From the NCBI GenBank assembly GCA_020634855.1, contig JACKAU010000025.1, positions 7,155 to 71,154 on the forward strand: a DNA stretch of 64,000 nucleotides, in the 5' to 3' direction. The stretch comes from Anaerolineales bacterium. GTDB lineage: Bacteria; Chloroflexota; Anaerolineae; 4572-78; J111. The stretch's first letter is position 1, and each line of letters opens with the position of its first letter. Under the pieces are notes generated by a model, which saw nothing but the letters and a program-made list of their open reading frames with translations, did not search any database and had not been told where the DNA came from. Below, piece after piece: positions 41,941 to 50,874 of the stretch. The translations under genes and the position numbers were made by a program.

Positions 41941-42384
41941 TCATTGAGCCGGCAGGGTAACTACCAGCGTGGCCGCGCCTACGGCCGGCAAGTGAAATGG
42001 CTCACTGGTTGCCGTGGGCGCAGCGGTATCGCCCACCACCCAGCGGAAGGGGCCTGTGCCAAAATCTTTGGCGGCTACCCACCAGCGGCGCTGGCCGCTC
42101 TGATCCAGCGACCCCTGCCAGCCGTCGACATCTTGCCAATCGCCGTTGATGTCTTGCCATTGCACCACACTCCACGCGCCAGGGTGGCCCGGAGCCACCA
42201 ACTCGATGGCTGCGCCCGCCGGCCCGCTGTGGTCTTCATTGCGTTCTTTGGTCGGTGTGGGCGGGGTTCGTTCCGGCAGACTATTGCCGGCCTGAGCCAA
42301 CGACGCCGTGCCCAAGGCCAGCCCCAATACAAGCAACATTAATCCGATCATTAGCCATTGTTTCAGTTGCGATTTGCTGTTCAT
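41941..42384 (-). CDS. Secreted protein of unknown function
   Basis: 147 residues. An N-terminal signal peptide (QWLMIGLMLLVLGLALGTAS, cleavage likely after LAQA) is followed by a Pro/Thr linker. A beta-rich domain of about 90 residues comes next, with WSVVQWQDINGDWQDVDGWQ and a second motif FRWVVGDTAAP. The repeats of Trp and Gly-Asp resemble small carbohydrate- or choice-of-anchor-type modules, but I do not recognise a family. It lies 68 bases downstream of the large surface protein on the same strand, so the two are probably expressed together. Confidence 0.7.
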   Translation of the reverse strand: MNSKSQLKQWLMIGLMLLVLGLALGTASLAQAGNSLPERTPPTPTKERNEDHSGPAGAAIELVAPGHPGAWSVVQWQDINGDWQDVDGWQGSLDQSGQRRWWVAAKDFGTGPFRWVVGDTAAPTATSEPFHLPAVGAATLVVTLPAQ

Positions 42385-42415
42385 TTGTTTAGCCTCCTAA
42401 ATAATTGGGAATGAC

Positions 42416-42443
42416 CGGGGTGCTTCGCAAAGCACCCCGGCTC
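42416..42443. repeat. GC-rich hairpin between the two exported-protein genes
   Basis: CCGGGGTGCTT faces AAGCACCCCGG with a short CGC loop. No T-run follows, so it may shape mRNA stability rather than stop transcription. Confidence 0.7.
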
Positions 42444-42452
42444 GTTTGTTTG

Positions 42453-45242
42453 TTATCGTTGCGGCAAACCGACCAGAACGCGGGTATCGCTCTGGCTGGC
42501 AACCGAAGGTACGCCGCTAGCGGCTGTGGAAGTTACAGGGCCAAACAGGTTGTTGCTTTCGTTGCTTTCCTGCACTGCGCCGTAGCCGGTAAAGTAGTTG
42601 ACCGAGTCAACATAGCCGTAAACCTGCGCCCCCACCGGGAAGCTGGTGCTGCTCTTACTGGCGTCGAAGTAGGAGTCGCCCACGGTCAGAGTCAGGCTGT
42701 CTCCGGCGGGAATATCGATCGTGACACCCCAGACCGCACCTGCCGGGGCGATGTCGCTCCACCGCTTGTTCAAGGCCGGGGTCTGGGTGGGATTGAAGTA
42801 GACATCTACCCAGAAAGCATCGCTAACCGGTGTATTGCCCTGGTTTTTCACCATTACACTGATGCTGTTGCCGGTGGCAGTCAGATCGGTAATGACCAGA
42901 TCCGGAATGGTAAAGGTTTTTTGGGAGATGATCGGCAGGTAGAAGTTCTGCACATCCTTGCCGAACAGGCCGAATTCGGTCAGGTGAGCGATAGTTACCG
43001 TCAGCCGGTTATTGACTGTGTCCCGATCAATGACGGTGATCCCATCGCTGCTCCAGTTGCTTTTGCCCGCATCCCAGTAGCGTAGCTCCAAGCTCTCTTC
43101 ACCTTGCGGAAGGTAGGCCACGTCCTCATCGCCATATTGGATGGTAAGAGTGATCGGTGTAGTAAAGATGTGACCTGGCTGTAACTCATGGTTGAGGTAC
43201 GCATCTAGCGTAAAGGATACACCGGCCAGCTTAAAGCCCTGTGGCGGCGGGCCGCTAGCGGTGTCTAGCTTGTCATAAACCAGTGTCAGCTTTTCGGCGA
43301 GAACTTCCGCCGGGATTTGAATGGTTACAGTAATAGTACTACTGAAACCGGTGGAAGGGATAATGATGGTTTCGCCGCCATTTTCGCCCGGCGTGGTGCT
43401 GCCGCCGCCATCACCGTTAACCACGGTTACGGTCACGGCGGCGGTATCGGTCAGGCTACCGCTTTCGCGGACAGTGTACGTGAAGGTTTCAACGCCGCTA
43501 AAGGCGGCAGCCGGCGTGTAATTGACCCACCGGTTATTGGCGTTGATAGCCACCGTGCCGCCCTGCGATCCTGTGCCCACGGCGCTCACGGTCAGGCTGC
43601 TGTTGTTGCCTGTGTCGGGGTCGGTATCATTGAGCAACACTGGGATAGTAACCGGTTGCGAGGCTAGAATTGACAGGTCACCGTTATCGTCGCGGCGAAC
43701 CATTGCCACGTCATCTACTGCGATGGGAGGGTTATTGACCGTCACCATCACCGGATCGGTATCAACCAGACCAAGGCTATCGGTGACAGTAAGCGTAAAG
43801 ATATACACGCCCGGATCCGCAGAGGTAAATGTGGGGGATACAACTATGCTGTCGCTTAATAACATGGTCGGGGAGCCGCTGGTTTGCACCCAACTATAAC
43901 CGGTAAGAGGGGGATTAAAAACCAAAGCATCACTACCACTGCCATCCAACTGTACCAACACGCCAGATTGTACCGATTGTGGTGTGCCTGCATCGGCAAA
44001 ATGCGGCGAGGTTTTGAAGTGGTACATATCTGAGTAGGCGCTGCCACAACCGTTCGATTTTTGTGCAACCACGCGCCAGTAATAATCTGTGTCGTAATCC
44101 AGAGTAGCTGTATAGACGGTTTGATAGACCGTTTGGTTTAGGACAATATTGGCAAAATTAGCATCAGTGGCAACCAGCAACTTGTACTGATCCGCAGCCG
44201 GTTCGCTGGCCGCCCACGTAAAGATTGCCTGGTGGGGCACATTGTCGGCTTCGCTCACCGGAGAGGTCAAGCCGGGTTTACTTGGCCAGGTCACGTCTGT
44301 CAATTCCAACGGAGTGTGAGAAATTTGGGTGGTGTAGGTGAAGGTGCCACTGCCAGGTACCCACCGAATAGGTTGTTTCTCGCTGAGTGATACAGTATTG
44401 TAAGAATATTGCACGCCATCAGGATAGGCATTTAGCCCCACCGTGGCGCTGTTGCCAAAGGCTTCGTTTGCTCCCATCAAGAGCGGGTACTGGAAGATGA
44501 TCTCCTGACTGTTTTCGTAAAGCCACGCCTGAAAAGTGCCTAATTTGGCGCCGGTTCCGTAGGAATACATATCGGTCCACTGAGCAATAAAGATGCGATT
44601 GGGCGATTGCCCGATGGTTTTGTATAGCCCGGATGGACACTGCATTACCAAATCATCCCAAAATGGGGCTATAAAATGCGATATGGAGCTGTTAGGAATT
44701 GGTTCATTCGAATAAGTCGAGGAACAGTTTCCGCCACCACAGTTAAACTGGAGGAAACCGTTGGTGGTCATTCCTAGCATATTATACGAGCTGCCGAAGA
44801 AATCATAGTTAAAGCCGATAGGAATGTTCTCCAGTGTGCCGTAGTCATCGCCGCTCAGGCCAATATTGGTGGCGAAAACCTGGGCATCCATCCCCACGCC
44901 GAGCCGGATAGTGGCGGTGGCCACATCTGAACCATCGGTCATAGCATAGGTAAAGACCTCTGTCCCCCTGAAACCAACAGTAGGGGTATAAACAATTTGC
45001 GTAGCCCCACTTATAGATGTGGTTCCGCTCACAACACTGCCGATGGCACTAACCGAGAGCGTGCTGCCGGAATCGTTAACTAGCGGGCTGATTGTCACCG
45101 TGATATCTTGCGGGGTAGTGGCAGCATCGTCCATCGCTGAAGGTTCCTGTGCGCTGATTAGCGGCACGTGGACGAGCGCGATGATCAAGGTTGCCAACAA
45201 TCCAACGAGAAATTTGAATATAGTGTGCTTAAAGTGGATCAT
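42453..45242 (-). CDS. Large surface protein with Ig-like, PKD and CARDB domains
   Basis: 929 residues. A signal peptide (FLVGLLATLIIALVHVPLIS) is followed by a cadherin-like unit (SPLVNDSGSTLSVSAIG, GFRGTEVFTYAMTDGSDV), and a region like nidogen/choice-of-anchor beta-sandwiches (IPIGFNYDFFGSSYNMLG, WDDLVMQ). Next come an Fn3-like segment (TYYWRV-type DYDTDYYWRVVAQK), a PKD domain (YIFTLTVTDSLGLVD) and a second cadherin-like unit (LNDTDPDTGNNSSLTVSAVG). A beta segment (PITLTIQYGDEDVAYLP) and a C-terminal CARDB domain (DLVITDLTATGNSISVMVKN) complete it. No sortase or membrane anchor is evident, so it is probably released or held by contacts. Role likely adhesive or structural. Confidence 0.88.
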   Translation of the reverse strand: MIHFKHTIFKFLVGLLATLIIALVHVPLISAQEPSAMDDAATTPQDITVTISPLVNDSGSTLSVSAIGSVVSGTTSISGATQIVYTPTVGFRGTEVFTYAMTDGSDVATATIRLGVGMDAQVFATNIGLSGDDYGTLENIPIGFNYDFFGSSYNMLGMTTNGFLQFNCGGGNCSSTYSNEPIPNSSISHFIAPFWDDLVMQCPSGLYKTIGQSPNRIFIAQWTDMYSYGTGAKLGTFQAWLYENSQEIIFQYPLLMGANEAFGNSATVGLNAYPDGVQYSYNTVSLSEKQPIRWVPGSGTFTYTTQISHTPLELTDVTWPSKPGLTSPVSEADNVPHQAIFTWAASEPAADQYKLLVATDANFANIVLNQTVYQTVYTATLDYDTDYYWRVVAQKSNGCGSAYSDMYHFKTSPHFADAGTPQSVQSGVLVQLDGSGSDALVFNPPLTGYSWVQTSGSPTMLLSDSIVVSPTFTSADPGVYIFTLTVTDSLGLVDTDPVMVTVNNPPIAVDDVAMVRRDDNGDLSILASQPVTIPVLLNDTDPDTGNNSSLTVSAVGTGSQGGTVAINANNRWVNYTPAAAFSGVETFTYTVRESGSLTDTAAVTVTVVNGDGGGSTTPGENGGETIIIPSTGFSSTITVTIQIPAEVLAEKLTLVYDKLDTASGPPPQGFKLAGVSFTLDAYLNHELQPGHIFTTPITLTIQYGDEDVAYLPQGEESLELRYWDAGKSNWSSDGITVIDRDTVNNRLTVTIAHLTEFGLFGKDVQNFYLPIISQKTFTIPDLVITDLTATGNSISVMVKNQGNTPVSDAFWVDVYFNPTQTPALNKRWSDIAPAGAVWGVTIDIPAGDSLTLTVGDSYFDASKSSTSFPVGAQVYGYVDSVNYFTGYGAVQESNESNNLFGPVTSTAASGVPSVASQSDTRVLVGLPQR

Positions 45243-45659
45243 AAAATCTCCTTTAATATTAACTTCAGGGATAGAGGGTTAGATGTATTTCGTTTAACCC
45301 GCATCATCTGACCCGGTTAAATAGAAAGACATGCCGGAATTCAGACGGTCAAATACCTCCGCCATAAATAACTGGCACACATAATGCCGTAAGTAGAACA
45401 TCAGGCTGGCTTGTTAAATGGAGCAAACGTAGATAAGGATATGTTTCGGCAGGTTGGGGAAAAACTTTTGTGAACTTTGAGTAAAGAAAACCAAAAAAGA
45501 GTGGATTATTAGCTGTCGGATGTTGATACCGCAGTTTATCTAAAAAATAGTTTCCGTCAGTGTCCGAATTACAGGTAAAATCTGTTTCGTGTTTGTAGTT
45601 TGTTGGCAATTTGGTAAAATTAACATAGAGGGCTGGGGAAAATCCATTCAGAGTCACTC
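45243..45659. other. AT-rich divergent intergenic region
   Basis: It separates the leftward surface-protein gene from the rightward kinase gene and must hold both promoters. A possible promoter for the kinase is TTGTAG with TAAAAT 16 bases on, near 45595-45622. A 102-codon frame on the minus strand has no ribosome site and no familiar motif, so I do not call it a gene. Confidence 0.45.
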
Positions 45660-48600
45660 ATGATAGGCCAAACTATCAATAACCGCTATAGAATAGAAGC
45701 GTCGCTGGGTCGGGGCGGTATGGGGACCGTTTATCGCGCCAGCGATCTAGTCGAGGGCCGGGCTGTGGCCTTAAAAGTTCTGCACCTCTTCCTTGATCAG
45801 GAAGGCGAAGCCACGCTGACCCGCTTTCATCGCGAGTTTCGGGTGTTGGCCCGGCTTGACCACCCTTACATCATGCAAGCCTACGACTATGGCACGTTTG
45901 AGGAGACGCCTTATCTTGTCCTTGAACTGTTGGAAGGCGTGACGCTGCGGCAAGAATTGACCGGGGAGCCTTTGCCCCGCGAGCGACTGCTGCCTATTGC
46001 TCGCCAACTGGCTGAGGCCCTGGTTTACCTGCACGCCCAATCCATTATCCACCGCGATTTGAAGCCTGGTAATCTGATGCTGCTGCCCCCTCACGACTCG
46101 CCCCAGGTTAAGCTGATGGACTTTGGCCTGGTACGTCAAACCGATATGTCGATGCAGCTTACGCAGGAGGGGCTGGCGCTAGGTACGGTGGCTTATATGG
46201 CTCCGGAGCAGGCTCAGGCGCTGCCCGTAGATTTTCGGGCTGACCTGTATGCTTTGGGCATCATTCTGTACGAAATGGCTGCGGGTCGTCCCCCATTTAC
46301 CCATCACCATCCGGCGATGGTTTTGATGCAGCAAATGACCACGCCGCCGCCGCCGCCGCGCCAATTCAACCCCACCCTCGATGAACCGCTAGAGCAATTT
46401 ATTTTGACCTTGCTGGCCAAAGAGCCGGCCGAGCGCCCGGCCAGTACCGACTTAGTCGTTCAACAGTTGGCTTACCTGGCCGATGAAAGCGTCATGATTG
46501 TCAGCCCAACCGGGCCCGATCCAGCTATTGGCCGGGCCGATTTGATTCCCCGGGTGCCGCTGATTGGCCGGGCAGCGGCGCTGGCTGACTTGACCCAAAA
46601 CTGGGTCAAAGCCAAAACGGGTCAAGGGCAGATTATTTTGCTCAGCGGCGGCGCCGGATTGGGCAAAACCCGTCTGCTGACCGAAATGGGCCTACAGGTC
46701 AAAATGGACGGCGGGAAAACCCTGACCTGCCATTGCCGCGAGCACACCTCGCTGCCTTACCAGCCCGTTATTGATATTCTGGATATGGCTCTACGCCATT
46801 TACCGGCCGCGGAGCGAGAGACCATCCCCCCTGAACTGGCGCGCTTGCTGCCCGGGGCCGGCGTTGAAAGCCCCAATGAACCGGCCCCCACCGACCAGGC
46901 CGAAGCCCGTCTACGCCTATTTGCCGCCTGTTGGGATTTGCTCAATCGTGCCGCTCAAACGCGTCCCCTGCTGATTGCCGTTGAAGATGTCCAATGGGTC
47001 GATCCCTCGACCCTGGAACTACTGGCTTACCTGGCCCAGCGAATGCCACAGGCCCCAGTTTTACTGGTTTTGAGCCTGCGACCGGAAGAGGTCGACGCAA
47101 AAGTGCCGGTGGCTGCCCTGTGGCACGATTGGCAGCGCGGCGAGATCGCTCAGGCCATCATGCTTGAACCATTGACCCCCGGCCAGATAGCCGATTTCCT
47201 CAAAACCGCGTTGGGGCAAAAAAGTCTGCCGCAATGGATAATTGACAATTTTCAGCAGGCGACCGGCGGCAATCCGCTCTTCATTGAAGAAACCCTAAAA
47301 GCCCTGGCTGCCGAGGGCCAGGTAGGCGAGTGGATCGGCCCGAAAATGAGCCAGCTAAACAACTTGTCCGGCATGATGTTACAATTGCCTCAAAATGTAT
47401 TGGATTTAGCCGAGCGTCGCTTGCAACTGTTGACCGAAGAAGACCGGTCCATATTAACCGCCGCTGCCGTGTTGGGGCCGGAATTCCCTTTTGCCTTGCT
47501 TGAAGCGGTCACCCAGATGGATGAGGATGACCTACTGGATGCCATTGACCGGCTGCTGGCCAGCCGTCTGATTGAAGAGTTGCCGCTCCAAGAGGGAGAG
47601 GATCGTTACCGCTTTGCGCAGGAAGCTTTGCGACAGGCTTTGCTCAAAACCATCAGCCAGCGCCGACTGCGCGTCATGCACCGGCGCAGCGGCGAGGCGA
47701 TTCAGGCGATTTACGATACCCGTCAGCAGCGTTATTGGCCGGTGTTGGCCCACCACTTTGCGATGTCGGGCAATGACCAATCCGCTCAAAAATATTTCAC
47801 CCTGGCCGGTCAAGCCGCCGCCCGCGTGTATGCCCACGCCGAAGCGATCAGCTACTATGGCCGGGCTTTGGACATGGCCAAACGCGATACAACACCCCAT
47901 AACGCGGAGACTAACCAAGAGATGGCCCATCTCTACATTCAATTGGGCCGTGCTCTGGAATTAAACTCGCAATTTGACCAGGCTCTGGCGATTTATGAAG
48001 AAATGGCCGAGGTGGCTCACCAACGCGATGCACCGGCGATGAAGCTGACGGCCCTAATGGCTCGGGCTACCTTGCAAGCCATGCCTTCCCCGGTACTCAA
48101 TCCGGTTCAAGGGGAGGTCATTTCGAAACAGGCTTTGGTCCTGGCCCACGATTTAGGCGATCAGACGGCCGAGGCAAAAACCTTGTGGAATCTGTCTAAT
48201 CTTTGTAAGTTTAGCAATCGACTACCCCAAGCCATCGATTATGGGGAACGCGCTTTGACCCTGGCCCGTGATCTTAACCAAACGGAGCAGATAGCCTTTA
48301 TCCTCAATGATTTGGCCCTTTGCTATTGGTTCGCCGGCCGCCTTAACCGGGCCGGAGCCTTATTCCGTGAAGCCGACGACCTATGGCGAGACCTGAACAA
48401 CCTGCCCATGCTGGTCGATAGTCTGACCGGGCTGGCCGGCTTGGCCGTGTTTGGCGGCGACTATGATCTGGCCCTAACGTTCTCAGAGGAAGCCGCCCAG
48501 ATTAGCCAATCCATCGGAAATCTATGGGGCCAGTCCTATAGTAAAGTTGGGATCGGTTATGTCTATTGGGATCGAGGTCAACCGGGTCAGGCTATCGCCG

Positions 48601-49298
48601 TGATGGAAGAATGTCTTCGTTTGAGTGACTTGGCCAACTACGTCGTGCCTCAAGTCTATACCCGCGCCGACCTGGCCGCAGTTTATGGGAGTTTGGGTGC
48701 TTTTGAGTGTGGTCTGGAAACCGCCCGCCAGGCCCTCACGGTCGCTGAAACGAAAATGCCGGGACGACGCCCTTATGCTCTGGCTCGGCTGGCCCAACTG
48801 CATCTAAAACAAGGCGATCTCACCGAAGCCGCACGGGCGATCGACCGGGCCAAAACCGATCCTAATCGGGAGGCCGCCCCCACCTTTTTTCAATTGGTCT
48901 ACCTGGCCGAAGCTGAACTGGCTCTGGGGCAAGGTGCTTATGAGCGAGCCTTGGACGTGACCAACGTGTTGCTAGCCAACTTACAACATTTTAATATGCA
49001 GTCATATATGCCGCATGGGCTGTATCTTCAAGGCCAGGCGCTATTGGGTTTAGGGCAAGTGGAACCGGCCCGCAATACCCTACTGGCCGCCCGCATTAAA
49101 GCCGAAGCCATCGGTTCACGTCGGACACTCTGGCCAATCCTGGCCACTCTCGCCGATCTCGAAACAGACCTCCTTAAAGCCGAGTCTCTACGCCAACAGG
49201 CCCGTGAGATCATAACCTACATCGCCGACCACGCCCTCCCTGAACTGCGAGCCTCGTTTCTCGAGTTGCCGACAACCCAGGAATTACTGACTTTATAG
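45660..49298 (+). CDS. Ser/Thr protein kinase with AAA ATPase and TPR domains
   Basis: 1212 residues, intact. The kinase occupies about 8-275: glycine loop SLGRGGMGTVYRAS, Lys in VALKVLH, catalytic loop HRDLKPGNLML, DFG in LMDFGLVRQ, APE in YMAPEQAQ. A linker leads to an AAA/STAND-type ATPase at about 300-600 (P-loop SGGAGLGKTRLL; LLIAVEDVQWVDPS as Walker B; GNPLFIEETLKALA). TPR-like repeats fill 690-1190 (RVYAHAEAISYYGRALDMA; ADDLWRDLNNLPMLVDSL). No transmembrane segment, so it is cytosolic. Such proteins couple phosphorylation to ligand or protein sensing by the repeats. The broken gene at 24797 is its paralogue with an added BTAD head. Confidence 0.93.
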   Translation: MIGQTINNRYRIEASLGRGGMGTVYRASDLVEGRAVALKVLHLFLDQEGEATLTRFHREFRVLARLDHPYIMQAYDYGTFEETPYLVLELLEGVTLRQELTGEPLPRERLLPIARQLAEALVYLHAQSIIHRDLKPGNLMLLPPHDSPQVKLMDFGLVRQTDMSMQLTQEGLALGTVAYMAPEQAQALPVDFRADLYALGIILYEMAAGRPPFTHHHPAMVLMQQMTTPPPPPRQFNPTLDEPLEQFILTLLAKEPAERPASTDLVVQQLAYLADESVMIVSPTGPDPAIGRADLIPRVPLIGRAAALADLTQNWVKAKTGQGQIILLSGGAGLGKTRLLTEMGLQVKMDGGKTLTCHCREHTSLPYQPVIDILDMALRHLPAAERETIPPELARLLPGAGVESPNEPAPTDQAEARLRLFAACWDLLNRAAQTRPLLIAVEDVQWVDPSTLELLAYLAQRMPQAPVLLVLSLRPEEVDAKVPVAALWHDWQRGEIAQAIMLEPLTPGQIADFLKTALGQKSLPQWIIDNFQQATGGNPLFIEETLKALAAEGQVGEWIGPKMSQLNNLSGMMLQLPQNVLDLAERRLQLLTEEDRSILTAAAVLGPEFPFALLEAVTQMDEDDLLDAIDRLLASRLIEELPLQEGEDRYRFAQEALRQALLKTISQRRLRVMHRRSGEAIQAIYDTRQQRYWPVLAHHFAMSGNDQSAQKYFTLAGQAAARVYAHAEAISYYGRALDMAKRDTTPHNAETNQEMAHLYIQLGRALELNSQFDQALAIYEEMAEVAHQRDAPAMKLTALMARATLQAMPSPVLNPVQGEVISKQALVLAHDLGDQTAEAKTLWNLSNLCKFSNRLPQAIDYGERALTLARDLNQTEQIAFILNDLALCYWFAGRLNRAGALFREADDLWRDLNNLPMLVDSLTGLAGLAVFGGDYDLALTFSEEAAQISQSIGNLWGQSYSKVGIGYVYWDRGQPGQAIAVMEECLRLSDLANYVVPQVYTRADLAAVYGSLGAFECGLETARQALTVAETKMPGRRPYALARLAQLHLKQGDLTEAARAIDRAKTDPNREAAPTFFQLVYLAEAELALGQGAYERALDVTNVLLANLQHFNMQSYMPHGLYLQGQALLGLGQVEPARNTLLAARIKAEAIGSRRTLWPILATLADLETDLLKAESLRQQAREIITYIADHALPELRASFLELPTTQELLTL

Positions 49299-49441
49299 CT
49301 CGGCGTTGGGCGCTAAATACATTCACCAGGATGAATTAAAGCGAGAGCGTGTGTCACAGCGGATAGCAGCAAAAAAGCCTATTTTACTTATTGAACAAAG
49401 ACTTTATAATAGGTCTAATCATTTAGCGTAAGGTAAAACGG

Positions 49442-50842
49442 ATGGCAGATCAAAACGGCCACATCTTGGTGGTAGACGATAATAGTACAAGTCGTCTCAA
49501 GCTGACGATGGGGCTGAAACAACAAGGGCATACGGTTGCCTTAGCCGAAAATGGTCAGCAAGCGCTGGATATGCTCCGGGCTGAGGCGTTTGATGTGGTG
49601 CTGCTTGATATCATTTTGCCCGAGATGGATGGTCACGAAGTCTTAAGGCAAATGAAGTGTGACAAAACCCTGCGTGATATTCCGGTCATCGTCATCTCCG
49701 CGCTGGATGATATGGACAGCATGGTCAAATGTATTGAAATGGGAGCCGAGGATTATCTCCCGAAACCGTTCAATCCGGTGTTGCTCAAGGCGCGCCTAAA
49801 TGCCAGCTTGCGCAAGAAAAAGTTGCGCGATTTGGAAATCGCTTACCTGGAGCAAGAAGTTATGCTGCGCCAGAGCGAAAAGTTGGCTACCTTGGGTCGG
49901 CTCAGCGCCGGCCTGGCCCACGAACTCAACAACCCGGCCGCAGCCACCCAACGAGGCGTAGAACAGCTACGGTCGGCCTTTTTCCGACTACGGCAGGCGC
50001 TCTTTGGGATCAGTGATCTGAAGCTCACTAACCTTCAGTTGGCCTCGCTGTTGGAGCTAAAACTTATCGCTCAGGAGCGGGCTAAACAACCTGATGATCT
50101 GGGCGCGCTTGACCGCAGCGACCTTGAGTATGAGATCGAAACCTGGCTGGAAGATCAGGGGATTGATAAAGCCTGGGAAAACATCCCCACCCTGGTCAGT
50201 CTTGGCTACGGTCTGGATAAGCTAACCTCGTTGACCGATACCTTCGAAACGGATCAGCTTCCCTCCATCCTGGCTTCGGTCAGCAGCACGTATACGATTT
50301 GTAGTCTGCTGGAGGAAATGAGTCAGGGCGCCGGGCGTACGGTCGAGATTGTCAATGCCCTAAAATCGTATTCTTACCTTGATCAAGCGCCAATCCAATC
50401 GGTCGATGTACGGCAGGGGTTGGACAGCACGTTGGTCATGTTTCGGAGCCGGTTGAAAGCCGGCGTTGTTGTCCATCGTGAGTATGCCGAAGATTTGCCA
50501 CTCGTTCAAGCCCATGGCGGCGAACTGAACCAGGTCTGGACCAATATGATTGACAACGCCATTGCCGCGATGGACGGCCACGGCGAACTGTACTTGCGTA
50601 CGCGTCAGGAAAACGGATGGGTAATCGTCGAAATCGAGGACACCGGCCCCGGGATTCCTGAAGAGATTCAACTAAGAATTTTTGATCCCTTTTTTACCAC
50701 CAAACCGCTGGGGGAAGGGACCGGCCTGGGCTTGAACATTAGCCATAACATTATCGTCCATAAGCACAAAGGGCAGATATTGATCGCTTCTCAGCCCGGC
50801 CAGACCTGCTTCCAAATCAAACTCCCGATCAATGCCGACTAG
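49442..50842 (+). CDS. Response-regulator-headed sensor histidine kinase
   Basis: 466 residues. A receiver domain at 7-125 shows DD near 16, the phosphoacceptor in VVLLDIILPEMDG, and the Lys in EDYLPKPFNP. A coiled segment leads to an H-box (LSAGLAHELNNPAA), an N-box (WTNMIDNAIAAM) and G-boxes (EDTGPGIPEE; GTGLGLNISHNI). No PAS and no membrane segment: a soluble kinase that is itself a phosphorylation target. AAGG precedes the ATG, and TTGAAC with TATAAT-like bases lies near 49390. It is convergent with the RR-TrxR gene, 32 bases apart. Remains of a second kinase of the same type precede that gene. Confidence 0.93.
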   Translation: MADQNGHILVVDDNSTSRLKLTMGLKQQGHTVALAENGQQALDMLRAEAFDVVLLDIILPEMDGHEVLRQMKCDKTLRDIPVIVISALDDMDSMVKCIEMGAEDYLPKPFNPVLLKARLNASLRKKKLRDLEIAYLEQEVMLRQSEKLATLGRLSAGLAHELNNPAAATQRGVEQLRSAFFRLRQALFGISDLKLTNLQLASLLELKLIAQERAKQPDDLGALDRSDLEYEIETWLEDQGIDKAWENIPTLVSLGYGLDKLTSLTDTFETDQLPSILASVSSTYTICSLLEEMSQGAGRTVEIVNALKSYSYLDQAPIQSVDVRQGLDSTLVMFRSRLKAGVVVHREYAEDLPLVQAHGGELNQVWTNMIDNAIAAMDGHGELYLRTRQENGWVIVEIEDTGPGIPEEIQLRIFDPFFTTKPLGEGTGLGLNISHNIIVHKHKGQILIASQPGQTCFQIKLPINAD

Positions 50843-50874
50843 CTTATGGGAATTACCGAGTCGCATCAATTCAA

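Noticed and set aside
45349..45657. A 102-codon minus-strand frame between the surface-protein and kinase genes
   Set aside because: No ribosome site, no known motif, and it occupies the divergent promoter region; AT-rich sequence easily gives such frames.
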